Source: an uncultured bacterium
GTDB taxonomy: Bacteria; Patescibacteriota; Minisyncoccia; Spechtbacterales; HO2-43-30
Length of the DNA stretch: 11,159 bases
Direction of reading: 5' to 3'
Assembly (NCBI GenBank): GCA_913054525.1
Contig: CAJXHR010000011.1
Coordinates: 1 to 11,159 of the forward strand
A program made the translations under genes and the position numbers. The notes under the pieces are model-generated. The model ran no database searches. It had not been told where the DNA came from and saw nothing but the letters and a program-made list of their open reading frames with translations. Of this stretch, positions 3,745 through 11,082 are shown piece after piece; positions within the stretch are counted from its first letter, which is position 1; each line of letters begins with the position of its first letter.

Positions 3745-5403
3745 ATGCAATTTAGGAAATTTGTGAAAAAATTTGCAAATCCGCTTGCTGTGATGATTGG
3801 TATAGAGGTTCTGGTTGTAATGCTTATGATGCTTGGGGTGTTGCCGAGAGAGGCAGCGCTTTTTTTGGTTGGGATTTTTGCGTTTTTTGTGATGTTTGTG
3901 CCGTTAAAGCAAGCGGTGCTTTTTGCTGTGTTTTCGATTCCGTTCTACACCGCCCTGCCGATTACAGAATCGTTTGATTCAATGGCGGCGTGGAGGATAA
4001 TCGTGGCTATATTATTTTTACGGGTGTTTGTAGGGACTTCTTGGGTATTGCTTTCTGGCTCATTCTCGCCAGTCCAGCGACTGGCTCCGAGGCTCGGGCT
4101 GTCTGCTCTCCCTCCGGGAGATCTCCCGCAGGGAGACAAAACAGCCCTCAAATCCGCCATAAAGCAATACCCAAGAAGTCCTCTCGCAAGATTGGGTGTT
4201 CTGGTCGGATTATTTTTTGTGCTAGGAATGTTGTCTTTATTCGTTGCCCCTGAGCCGATTTTTGGAATCAAGAAACTTCTTTATCTGGCAAATATTTTCG
4301 CGTTGTTTTTTGTTATCCGGGAAGTTGTGAGGAATAAGCAGGACTTTGTTGATGTGTTGAAATATGCGCTTGCGGGGTCTGTGCTGACACTCTCGGTTGC
4401 GTACGCGCAGTTTATCGCCATACTCTTTGTGCCGCTATATATCTTTTGGCAATGGTGGGCGTCTCACGTGATTCCGGTTTTTTACGGCGCCAATCTTGGC
4501 GTGCTCCTTTCGTACTCCAACACTTGGTTTTCTTATTACGAAGAAGCAGAGGCCACGCTTCGGGTATTTTCCTTCTTTCCCGACTCTCACTCTTTTGCAT
4601 TGTCTATGGTGCTTGCCTTGCCGGTCGCGCTAACATTTCTCCTGATGAGTAGGGGACGAACTCGACTAACTCTCGGCGCCTTCGTAATTTTTGCCCTCCT
4701 TGCAATAATTTTTTCCGGGACTCGGGGCGTCTGGATAGGAGCAGTACCGGTGTTTGCTATATTGTTAATACTTGGTATATTTGGAAAGAAATTTTTTAAG
4801 ATGCAGGGGTCAGACCTCAAAAAGTTATCGGTTATAAAAATCACCATTATTTTATTTATAATTTTCGCCCTTCTATTTCCCGTTTCTTCCCAGCTCCTTA
4901 AATTTTCCCAGATGCGGCAGGGCGGAATTGTTTCTAAAACTAGCTTTGAGCGCATATCAACTTCGTTCAGCGCTCGCGAACTTTCAAACTTGGGCCGTAT
5001 ACAAATCTGGAAATCGACATTCGAGTCTATCGCAAAGCGGCCGTTCCTTGGCGTAGGTATCGGCAACTATCCCGTGGTGCTAAATGAAAATGTTTCCGCG
5101 ACAAAAGAAGGCGCCTCCGCCCATAGCTTGTATCTTGATGTCGCATCAGAAATGGGAATTTTAGCCGCGATAATATTGTTGTTTATGTTCCTCGAAATTC
5201 TTTGGAGGGCAATAAAAGTATTTTTGAAAAATGAAGATTTGATATTATCAACATTTGCCGGCTTCTTTGCCATTTATTTCCTTTGGGTAATGGCGTATAG
5301 TATGGTGGATGTTGTACTATTAAACGATAAAGTGCTTCTACTTTTCGTAACACTTGTCGCATTATTATATGCTCGTATCTATAACCATCGCAGCGCGAAA
5401 TGA
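3745..5403 (+). CDS. O-antigen ligase/polymerase family membrane protein (Wzy_C)
   Basis: This 552-residue polytopic protein has roughly ten to twelve hydrophobic segments. It carries family features: RVFSFFPDSHSFA (273-285), the FSGTRGVWIG segment with Arg327, then a large periplasmic loop ending in LGRIQIWKSTFESI, RPFLGVGIGNYP and AHSLYLDVASEMG with the conserved His460. Relatives move glycan from a polyprenyl-diphosphate carrier to another glycan, lipid A or protein at the outer membrane face. With no outer membrane expected and an LCP gene nearby, repeat-unit polymerisation is the likeliest role (inference). A hydrophilic insert of about 50 residues (97-146), encoded by a 148-bp structured repeat, interrupts a loop between membrane segments. 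A degenerate palindrome lies at residues 354-358. The start ATG lies 15 nt after the previous stop, and the end overlaps the next gene by 35 nt. Confidence 0.9.
   Translation: MQFRKFVKKFANPLAVMIGIEVLVVMLMMLGVLPREAALFLVGIFAFFVMFVPLKQAVLFAVFSIPFYTALPITESFDSMAAWRIIVAILFLRVFVGTSWVLLSGSFSPVQRLAPRLGLSALPPGDLPQGDKTALKSAIKQYPRSPLARLGVLVGLFFVLGMLSLFVAPEPIFGIKKLLYLANIFALFFVIREVVRNKQDFVDVLKYALAGSVLTLSVAYAQFIAILFVPLYIFWQWWASHVIPVFYGANLGVLLSYSNTWFSYYEEAEATLRVFSFFPDSHSFALSMVLALPVALTFLLMSRGRTRLTLGAFVIFALLAIIFSGTRGVWIGAVPVFAILLILGIFGKKFFKMQGSDLKKLSVIKITIILFIIFALLFPVSSQLLKFSQMRQGGIVSKTSFERISTSFSARELSNLGRIQIWKSTFESIAKRPFLGVGIGNYPVVLNENVSATKEGASAHSLYLDVASEMGILAAIILLFMFLEILWRAIKVFLKNEDLILSTFAGFFAIYFLWVMAYSMVDVVLLNDKVLLLFVTLVALLYARIYNHRSAK
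4034..4181. repeat. 148-bp structured inverted-repeat element inserted in frame in the Wzy-like gene
   Basis: The ends are perfect 21-bp inverted repeats (4034-4054 and 4161-4181, starting GGACTTCTTGGG), extendable inward by 5 bp with one mismatch. Inside are a 7-bp hairpin GCCAGTC/GACTGGC (4068-4085) and a longer hairpin, GGGCTGT (4096-4102) with ACAGCCC (4141-4147) and TCTCCCT with AGGGAGA, capped by the 14-bp palindrome CGGGAGATCTCCCG (4115-4128). Folded, it would be a two-armed, three-way-junction structure. There are no stops in the host frame, and a minus-strand frame is also open. No clear target-site duplication is seen, though GGGTGTT occurs on both sides (4022-4028, 4195-4201). It resembles a miniature non-autonomous element. 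Confidence 0.85.
4806..4818. repeat. Degenerate copy of the GGGGTCAGACCCC palindrome
   Basis: GGGGTCAGACCTC differs by one base from the core of the 3124-3152 palindrome. It is read in the same phase, giving G-S-D-L here and G-S-D-P there, and lies in a predicted loop after GKKFFKM. At 13 bases, chance is possible, but the matching frame and loop position favour a shared origin. Confidence 0.45.
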
Positions 5404-6394
5404 GGAGAAAAATATAGAGAAATCTCTTAGTTCCGCCCTAAATCAATCGCACAGTCCAATTGAGATTTTTTTAGTAGACGATACGTCAACGGATAGAACC
5501 GTGGAAGTTGCCGAGGCAGTTTATAAACAGTCCGGAAGCAGCGTAAAATTTACGATTATAAAAAATACTGTGAACCTTGGTTTTGGAGGCAGCCACAACG
5601 CAGGCATGCAGAGATCCTCTGGTGATTTTGTGCTATGCCTTAACGCAGATTGCGAGCTTGATAAAAATTATGTAAAATACGCAGTAGAAGCATTTAGCCA
5701 AGACGCGAATATCGCGGCTGTGCAGGGCAAGCTTCTCAATCCCCGTACCGGAAAAATTGATACTACCGGACTTTTATTTTTTAAAAATCGACGAGTGGTA
5801 AATAGGGGACAAGGCGACGAGGATCTAGGACAGTTCGATCGCAGTGAGGAGATGTGGGGTGTTGATGGCGCAGCCCCGGTGTATAGAAAGGCCGCACTAG
5901 AAGATACAAAGATTCCCATATCGAGTAATCATTCGGAACATTCGGATCGCTTTGAGTATTTTGATCAAGATTTTTTTGCATATAAAGAGGATATAGATCT
6001 CTCGTGGCGAATGCGCTGGGCCGGATGGAAAATGATGTATGAGCCAAGGGCTATTGCGCATCATGACCGTTCTGCGGGGGAGGGGACGGCAAAAAATCCC
6101 TTGCAGATTATCCGGGCGCGACGAGGGATAAGCAAGTTTGCTAAATCTCATTCCTTTGCCAATCAACGCCTGATGCAGGTAAAGAATGAGACGCCCCGTC
6201 TATTTCTGAAACATTTTCATAAAATTTTTATTAAAGAATTTTTTTCGTGGCCATATGTTTTATTTTTTGAAAAATATGGCGCAAAATCCGCATTAGAATT
6301 TTTTCGCCTATTGCCAAGGGCAGTCAAAAAAAGAAAAATTATTATGGCAAAAAAACGAATAAATGATTTGACGATGGAAAAATGGTTTTATTAA
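5369..6394 (+). CDS. Family 2 glycosyltransferase (second)
   Basis: This 341-residue GT-A enzyme has SITIAARNEEKNI at the start, IFLVDDTSTDRT with Asp37/Asp38, NLGFGGSHNAGM (69-80), the metal site LNADCE (Asp94), VDGAAPVYRKAAL, FFAYKEDIDLSWRMRWAGW with E207, D208 and D210, and YEPRAIAHHDRS. It would add one sugar to the lipid-linked unit; the donor is unknown. It has no transmembrane helix but a basic, aromatic C-terminus (FFSWPYVLFFEKYG) that could sit on the membrane. ATG 5369 was preferred over TTG 5354 because MLVSITIAARNE is the usual family start. It overlaps the Wzy-like gene by 35 nt and the LCP gene by 13 nt. A short direct repeat, CATTCGGAA/CATTCGGAT (5930-5947), lies in the loop before the ED-x-D motif and may be another repeat insertion. 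Confidence 0.92.
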   Translation: MLVSITIAARNEEKNIEKSLSSALNQSHSPIEIFLVDDTSTDRTVEVAEAVYKQSGSSVKFTIIKNTVNLGFGGSHNAGMQRSSGDFVLCLNADCELDKNYVKYAVEAFSQDANIAAVQGKLLNPRTGKIDTTGLLFFKNRRVVNRGQGDEDLGQFDRSEEMWGVDGAAPVYRKAALEDTKIPISSNHSEHSDRFEYFDQDFFAYKEDIDLSWRMRWAGWKMMYEPRAIAHHDRSAGEGTAKNPLQIIRARRGISKFAKSHSFANQRLMQVKNETPRLFLKHFHKIFIKEFFSWPYVLFFEKYGAKSALEFFRLLPRAVKKRKIIMAKKRINDLTMEKWFY

Positions 6395-7437
6395 AAAAAA
6401 GGACTTTCATAATTATCCCGATTATATTTTTTATAGGGCTCGCGGCTTTATTTGTGTATAAGGGCGGAAGGACAGTAACTATCATTGGAAATAATAGTTC
6501 GGGATTTTGGAAGGAAACAGCCGCTATCTTTGATTCTTTGCCCGAGCCGGAGGAAGATCGCATTGATATCCTTATTGTCGGAATACGCGGATTCCAAGAC
6601 GGCGAGGATCGGAGCGAAGGCGGAAGCAACGGAGAATATCTTGCGGACACAATTATACTTGCCAGTTTTAACAAGGAGAACGATCGGGCAGCGCTCATAT
6701 CGATTCCGCGCGATCTATATGTGGATATTCCCGAATATGGGATGGAAAAGATAAACTCGGCTTATGCGATAGGAGAGGCACGGCAATATGGCGGCGGCGG
6801 ACTTCAGCTGACAAGAGCGCTTGTATCTGCTATAAGTGGAGTATATGTGGACCATGTCGTAAGTGTGGATTTCGAGGGTTTTGAAAAAATAATCGATCAG
6901 ATTGGCGGAATTGTGATCTACCGCGACACGCCGTTTGTGGAAGGCAAACAGTGGATACACGACGGACAAGAGGGTAAGCGATATTGGCGCTTTCGCCAAG
7001 AGTCGACAACTACAGAAGCGGGGTGGGAGTTCTACGTGCCGAAAGGGGAAAATATTATGAATAGCGAGGAGGCCCTTTACTACGCGCGTTCCCGATACTC
7101 AAGCTCGGACTTCGACAGAATGCGCCGTCAGCAGGAGGTGATATCTATGATAAAATCAAAGGCCCTGAATCTGGGCGTAATCGCGAATCCCGTAAAAATT
7201 TTTGGCATACTTGATACATTGGAAAATAATGTAAGATCCGATATAGGGGTTTCGCAAATGAAAGAATTGCTTTTTATTATACAAAAAGCAAAAATTCAGG
7301 ATTTAAAAAAGGCGGTGCTTGATACAAGCGATGATGGATTGCTCGTGGAAGATAGGGTAGAGGGAAGATTTGTGCTTCTTCCCAAGGACGGGGACTACTC
7401 ACAGATTAGAGAATTGTTTAAAAGCATAGTAGAATAG
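6382..7437 (+). CDS. LytR-CpsA-Psr (LCP) family glycopolymer-peptidoglycan ligase
   Basis: This 351-residue protein has an N-terminal anchor (KKR then a hydrophobic helix at about 9-26) and an extracellular LCP domain. LCP enzymes transfer teichoic-acid-like or capsular glycans from a polyprenyl-diphosphate lipid to peptidoglycan. Key signatures are IDILIVGIRG, YLADTIILASF with Asp89, LISIPRDLYVDI with Arg110 and Asp111, KINSAYAIG, DHVVSVDFEGFEKIIDQIGGI, and ALYYARSRYSSSDFDRMRRQQEV with Arg236/Arg238, Asp243 and Asp245. These are the residues expected to bind the lipid diphosphate and metal. No LytR C-terminal extension is evident. Its place directly after the glycosyltransferases and Wzy-like gene (13-nt overlap) argues that the locus product is anchored to the cell wall. 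The start is ATG 6382 with no Shine-Dalgarno sequence; 8 nt separate it from the protease gene. Confidence 0.93.
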   Translation: MVLLKKRTFIIIPIIFFIGLAALFVYKGGRTVTIIGNNSSGFWKETAAIFDSLPEPEEDRIDILIVGIRGFQDGEDRSEGGSNGEYLADTIILASFNKENDRAALISIPRDLYVDIPEYGMEKINSAYAIGEARQYGGGGLQLTRALVSAISGVYVDHVVSVDFEGFEKIIDQIGGIVIYRDTPFVEGKQWIHDGQEGKRYWRFRQESTTTEAGWEFYVPKGENIMNSEEALYYARSRYSSSDFDRMRRQQEVISMIKSKALNLGVIANPVKIFGILDTLENNVRSDIGVSQMKELLFIIQKAKIQDLKKAVLDTSDDGLLVEDRVEGRFVLLPKDGDYSQIRELFKSIVE

Positions 7438-7445
7438 AATACAAA

Positions 7446-8657
7446 ATGAACAAAAGAAATTCAGGCCTATTATTTATTTTCATAGTGCTTGCCCTGGGGC
7501 TTGGCGGCGGTTTTATAATAGGCAGATCCCTTGGCTCAAATCAAACCGTGTCCGGCATGGGCGATTTCACGGATGTTTCTAAAATTTTTACAAAAAAGCC
7601 AACTATTAAACTAATTGAAGAGGGCCTTGATGTAATTGCTAAAAAATATGTAGACAGGGATAATATAAATCGCGACGACTTGCTTTATGGAGCTATGAGC
7701 GGAATGCTCAAGGTGCTGGAGGATGATTATAGCGTATTTTTGGAGCCGGAGGACACAAAAACATTCGAAGAAGATGTGGGGGGAAGTTTCGAGGGGATAG
7801 GAGCGGAAATAGGTATCCGGGATGGCATGCTAACCGTAATATCTCCTCTTAAAGACAATCCGGCCGATAGAGCCGGGGTTAAAGCGGGTGATAAAATATT
7901 GTATGTTGACGGCACGGATACGGACGGCCTGCCGTTGGATGAAGCGGTGCAGATTATCCGCGGCCGAAAGGGGAGTGCTGTTGTACTTACCATCGAAAGA
8001 GAGGGAGAAGAGGAGAATCTTGAAATCTCGATTGTCCGCGATACTATCAAGATTCCAATTATTGAATGGGAAAAGAAGGGGGACGAGATAGCATATATTG
8101 CCTTTAGTCACTTCACAGAAACAGCGCCGGGAGATTTTGAAAATATCGTCCAGGAGATATTGCAGTCGAGTGCCGACAGAGTGATTCTTGATTTAAGGAA
8201 TAATCCCGGAGGATTTTTGGAAGTTGCGGTAGATATAACCGGCTGGTTCATTGAGAAAGACAAAGTTGTCGTGATAGAGGAACGAGGCCACGGAGTCAAG
8301 AATAAGCTGTATATGAGTTCCGGGAACTCGGCGATGGCAGAGTATCCGATTGTCATTCTTATAAACAAAGGTTCTGCTTCGGCTTCGGAAATTCTGGCAG
8401 GTGCCCTTCGCGATCACAAGGGCGTTGTGCTTATAGGCGAGAATACATTCGGCAAGGGATCGGTACAGGAGCTTGTGCATCTGCGGGACGGGTCAAGTAT
8501 AAAAATTACAATAGCCAAATGGCTGACGCCCGATGGGCTTTCTATAGAAGAGAATGGCCTGGAGCCGGATATCGCGGTTGAGATGACGCAGGAAATATTC
8601 GATAAGCAGGGCGATGTACAGCTTGAAAAAGCTATTGAAGTGGTTGAGGGGTTGTGA
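7446..8657 (+). CDS. S41-family C-terminal processing protease (CtpA/CtpB/Prc type)
   Basis: This 403-residue membrane-anchored or secreted serine protease cleaves extracytoplasmic proteins near their C-termini. It has one N-terminal hydrophobic helix (about 8-25), a helical segment ending in DDYSVFLEPED, a PDZ domain (about 112-195, GSFEGIGAEIG through the AGVKAGDKIL loop), and the S41 core: RVILDLRNNPGG, KGSASASEILAGAL with probable nucleophile Ser312, and TFGKGSVQE with Lys337 and Gln341. The 25- and 4-residue spacings match the Ser-Lys-Gln triad of Bacillus CtpB. There is no C-terminal peptidoglycan-binding domain. All catalytic positions are intact. It follows the LCP gene by 8 nt; TAGAAT at 7435-7440 could be a -10 box for a leaderless mRNA. 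A link to surface maturation is suggested only by the neighbourhood. Confidence 0.95.
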   Translation: MNKRNSGLLFIFIVLALGLGGGFIIGRSLGSNQTVSGMGDFTDVSKIFTKKPTIKLIEEGLDVIAKKYVDRDNINRDDLLYGAMSGMLKVLEDDYSVFLEPEDTKTFEEDVGGSFEGIGAEIGIRDGMLTVISPLKDNPADRAGVKAGDKILYVDGTDTDGLPLDEAVQIIRGRKGSAVVLTIEREGEEENLEISIVRDTIKIPIIEWEKKGDEIAYIAFSHFTETAPGDFENIVQEILQSSADRVILDLRNNPGGFLEVAVDITGWFIEKDKVVVIEERGHGVKNKLYMSSGNSAMAEYPIVILINKGSASASEILAGALRDHKGVVLIGENTFGKGSVQELVHLRDGSSIKITIAKWLTPDGLSIEENGLEPDIAVEMTQEIFDKQGDVQLEKAIEVVEGL

Positions 8658-8665
8658 TATAAATT

Positions 8666-8679
8666 AATTAGCAATTAGG
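8666..8679. repeat. Two tandem heptamers upstream of rplI
   Basis: AATTAGC (8666-8672) and AATTAGG (8673-8679) sit in the 38-nt gap between the protease and rplI genes. AATTAGG also occurs as a unit in the 2144-2178 tract. Two units are weak evidence on their own. The rest of the gap is A/T-rich, and TATAGA (8685-8690) could be a -10 box just before ATG 8696. Confidence 0.4.
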
Positions 8680-8695
8680 CAAGTTATAGATAATT

Positions 8696-9145
8696 ATGAA
8701 AGTCATTCTTTTAGAAGACGTAGAAAATTTAGGGAAAAAGTGGGACGTTAAAGAAGTCGCTGACGGATACGCGAGAAATTTTTTAATTCCGCAAATCTTA
8801 GTGAAGCCGGCGTCGTCCGCAGAAATTGAGCAGGCAGAAAAAATGCGCGCGGAAACGGAAGCAAAAGCACAGAAAGAGCTTGCGGGCGTCGAGAAGACGG
8901 CATCACAGCTTGACGGTTATGAGCTAAAAATACCCATGCAAGTTGGAGAGGACGGCCAGCTTTATGCGGCTGTGAACCCCCAAAAAATTTCTTCCGTTTT
9001 GGGGGCAGAAGGTTTTAAGGTATCTCAAAAGCAGATAAAAATCGCAGAGCCAATAAAAGAGCTTGGGGAGTTTCCCGTGATGATAGAATTTGACCATGGA
9101 TTGGAGGTGGAGATACGGGTAATTGTTGAAGCTGAAAATGGCTAA
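8696..9145 (+). CDS. rplI: Large-subunit ribosomal protein bL9
   Basis: The protein is full length at 149 residues. The N-terminal rRNA-binding domain carries the bL9 signature MKVILLEDVENLGKKWDVKEVADGYARNFLIP (given here as family-diagnostic segments MKVILLEDV, NLGKKWDV and GYARNFLIP). A long charged central helix follows (about 40-75), then a C-terminal domain with GQLYAAVNPQKI and the ending VEIRVIVEAENG. bL9 binds 23S rRNA near the L1 stalk base and helps reading-frame maintenance. Several CPR lineages lack it, so its presence helps place the organism. It overlaps pyrG by 8 nt, implying co-transcription and coupled translation. There is no Shine-Dalgarno sequence before the ATG. Confidence 0.96.
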   Translation: MKVILLEDVENLGKKWDVKEVADGYARNFLIPQILVKPASSAEIEQAEKMRAETEAKAQKELAGVEKTASQLDGYELKIPMQVGEDGQLYAAVNPQKISSVLGAEGFKVSQKQIKIAEPIKELGEFPVMIEFDHGLEVEIRVIVEAENG

Positions 9146-10790
9146 GTTTATTTTTGTTGCCGGAGGTGTTATGAGTGGCATCGGCAAAGGTGTTGCCACT
9201 TCCTCCATAGGGGCAATACTCAAATCGCGGAACTTTAATGTAACCGCGATTAAAATTGACCAATACATAAATGTGGATGCCGGAACCTTAAACCCTGTTG
9301 AGCACGGGGAGGTTTTTGTTACGGAGGACGGCGCAGAATGCGATCAGGATGTGGGAAATTACGAAAGATTTTTGGATAGAGATATATATTCCGCAAATTA
9401 TATCACAACCGGCCGCGTTTATCAGGCGGTGATCAATCGCGAGCGCAATCTTGGATACGGAGGAAAGACCGTTGAAGTGGTTCCGCATATTCCCGAGGAA
9501 GTGATCCGTAGAATCACGCAGGTGGCAAAGGAAAGCAAAGCGGACTTTGTCATGATAGAAATCGGAGGTACAGTTGGAGAATATCAAAATATACTGTTCC
9601 TGGAAGCCGCAAGGATGATGCGCTTGCGTCGCCCTAAAGATATTCTTTTTGTTTTGGTGAGCTATTTGCCTATTCCTAAGATGATAGGCGAAATGAAGAC
9701 GAAGCCGACGCAGTACGCGGTGCGTACATTAAATTCTGCCGGCATCCAGCCCGATATTATTCTTGCGCGCGCTGAAGTACCCATCGATGAGCCGCGCAAA
9801 CGTAAGATTTCTGTCGCGTGCAGCGTGTCTCGGGAGGACGTAATTTCGGCACCCGATGTAGAGAGTATTTATGAAGTGCCGATAAATTTTGAGGAAGAGA
9901 ATCTTGGGAATCGTATCTTATCGAAATTCAAAATGCGCAGTCGCGGACGAAGGGATTTGTCGCAATGGAAAAGCTTGGTCAAAACAATAAAAGGTGCGAA
10001 CAGCGCAGTCAAGATAGGCGTGGTGGGCAAGTATTTTGAGACGGGCGATTTTGTGCTTTCGGATTCCTATTTATCTGTAATCGAAGCTATCAAGCATGCC
10101 GCGTGGGCTCATAACCGCAAACCAGATATTACATGGCTTAATTCCGATCACTACGAAAAATTTCCCAGAGCCGTGTCGGAGCTTAAAAATTATGACGGGA
10201 TTATAGTGCCGGGCGGATTCGGCGCGAGAGGCGTTGAAGGAAAAATTTTAACTGCCAAATTCTGCCGCGAAAATAATATTCCATATCTTGGCCTCTGTTA
10301 CGGAATGCAAATTGCGACCATAGAGTTTGCGCGCAATGTATGCGGCATTAAAGACGCTCATTCCACTGAAGTCAAGCAAAAAACTCCGCATCCGGTTATA
10401 GATATCCTGCCGGAACAGAAGACGAATTTGCAGAGAAAAGATTTCGGAGCGACGATGCGCTTGGGTACATATCCGTGCAAGCTTAAAGCGGGAACAGCCG
10501 CCTTCAGAGCCTATAAGAATTCTGACTTTAAAAAGGAGGTAAAAAATGGCGATATCGTAATTTCCGAAAGACATCGCCATCGTTACGAGCTGAACAACGA
10601 ATACAAAAAAACCCTTGAAGACAAGGGCCTAGTGATGTCGGGAGTAAATCCCGATCGCGATCTTGTGGAAATTATAGAACTTCCTAAACACAAGTTCTAT
10701 CTCGGGACTCAATTCCATCCGGAATTCAAATCCCGCCCTCTTCGTCCACATCCGCTATTTTCTGCGTTTGTAAAAGCTTGCCTGCTGTAG
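9138..10790 (+). CDS. pyrG: CTP synthase (glutamine-hydrolysing)
   Basis: CTP synthase makes CTP from UTP, ATP and glutamine in the cytoplasm. The 550-residue product has both domains. The synthetase domain shows the P-loop-like GGVMSGIGKGV, YINVDAGTLNP, HGEVFVTEDG, and the UTP-site KTKPTQ at 187-192 with Lys223, matching E. coli numbering. The class I glutaminase domain (about 290-550) has PGGFGARG, the nucleophile Cys387 in LGLCYGMQ, and the catalytic pair His527/Glu529 in TQFHPEF. It is divergent: residues 148-150 are E-Y-Q where most bacteria have D-I-E, the segment that binds the feedback inhibitor CTP. ATG 9138 was chosen over TTG 9123 because MAKFIFVAGG is the family start. It overlaps rplI by 8 nt and ends 16 nt from the convergent rpmA stop, with no hairpin terminator visible between them. 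Confidence 0.97.
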   Translation: MAKFIFVAGGVMSGIGKGVATSSIGAILKSRNFNVTAIKIDQYINVDAGTLNPVEHGEVFVTEDGAECDQDVGNYERFLDRDIYSANYITTGRVYQAVINRERNLGYGGKTVEVVPHIPEEVIRRITQVAKESKADFVMIEIGGTVGEYQNILFLEAARMMRLRRPKDILFVLVSYLPIPKMIGEMKTKPTQYAVRTLNSAGIQPDIILARAEVPIDEPRKRKISVACSVSREDVISAPDVESIYEVPINFEEENLGNRILSKFKMRSRGRRDLSQWKSLVKTIKGANSAVKIGVVGKYFETGDFVLSDSYLSVIEAIKHAAWAHNRKPDITWLNSDHYEKFPRAVSELKNYDGIIVPGGFGARGVEGKILTAKFCRENNIPYLGLCYGMQIATIEFARNVCGIKDAHSTEVKQKTPHPVIDILPEQKTNLQRKDFGATMRLGTYPCKLKAGTAAFRAYKNSDFKKEVKNGDIVISERHRHRYELNNEYKKTLEDKGLVMSGVNPDRDLVEIIELPKHKFYLGTQFHPEFKSRPLRPHPLFSAFVKACLL

Positions 10791-10806
10791 GCACGGCGGC
10801 GATTTC

Positions 10807-11082
10807 TTAAACTTCTATATTCACAACTTTCGCAATTCTCTGCTTGCCATCGAAGCGGGTTTTCTTTATAGTCCTAAAGAGGACTTTTCCGTCCTTGGCG
10901 GCATACAAGGTGTCATCGGCCCCGCGTCGGACATTGAGGCCGGGAATAAAACGTGTGCCGCGTTGGCGCACCAAAACATTGCCAGCGTAAGCTTGCTCGC
11001 CTCCATAGAGTTTTACCCCTAAACGTTTTGAAATTGAGTCGCGGCCAAGTTTAGTTGAACCCGCCGCTTTGGTCTTTGCCAT
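10807..11082 (-). CDS. rpmA: Large-subunit ribosomal protein bL27
   Basis: The product is 91 residues, full length for bL27, a component of the 50S subunit near the peptidyl-transferase centre. The N-terminus [20 protein letters not shown] and the next segment LGVKLYGGE are diagnostic, as are [25 protein letters not shown] and DGKVLFR. There is no cleavable N-terminal extension of the Firmicutes type. It is convergent with pyrG. Its partner bL21, usually adjacent in bacteria, is not on either side within the window. Its ATG overlaps the ATG of a divergent plus-strand frame in the palindrome CATG (11080-11083), so its promoter must lie inside that frame. Confidence 0.97.
   Translation of the reverse strand: MAKTKAAGSTKLGRDSISKRLGVKLYGGEQAYAGNVLVRQRGTRFIPGLNVRRGADDTLYAAKDGKVLFRTIKKTRFDGKQRIAKVVNIEV

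Noticed and set aside
3945..4271. 108-codon minus-strand open frame in the Wzy-like gene
   Set aside because: It is open mainly because the 148-bp inverted-repeat element reads similarly on both strands. The surrounding plus-strand frame encodes convincing membrane segments and is the real gene.
2601..5403. Recoded TGA (genetic code 25)
   Set aside because: TGA falls exactly at the natural ends of four well-recognised proteins and not inside any conserved domain, so it is a stop here.
5930..5947. CATTCGGAA/CATTCGGAT direct repeat as a member of the heptamer class
   Set aside because: The period is 9 and there are only two units, and it keeps the reading frame; too little to group with the 7-bp arrays.
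9123..9137. TTG start five codons upstream for CTP synthase
   Set aside because: MAKFIFVAGG from ATG 9138 is the standard N-terminus, and the extra residues only reflect the rplI tail in another frame.
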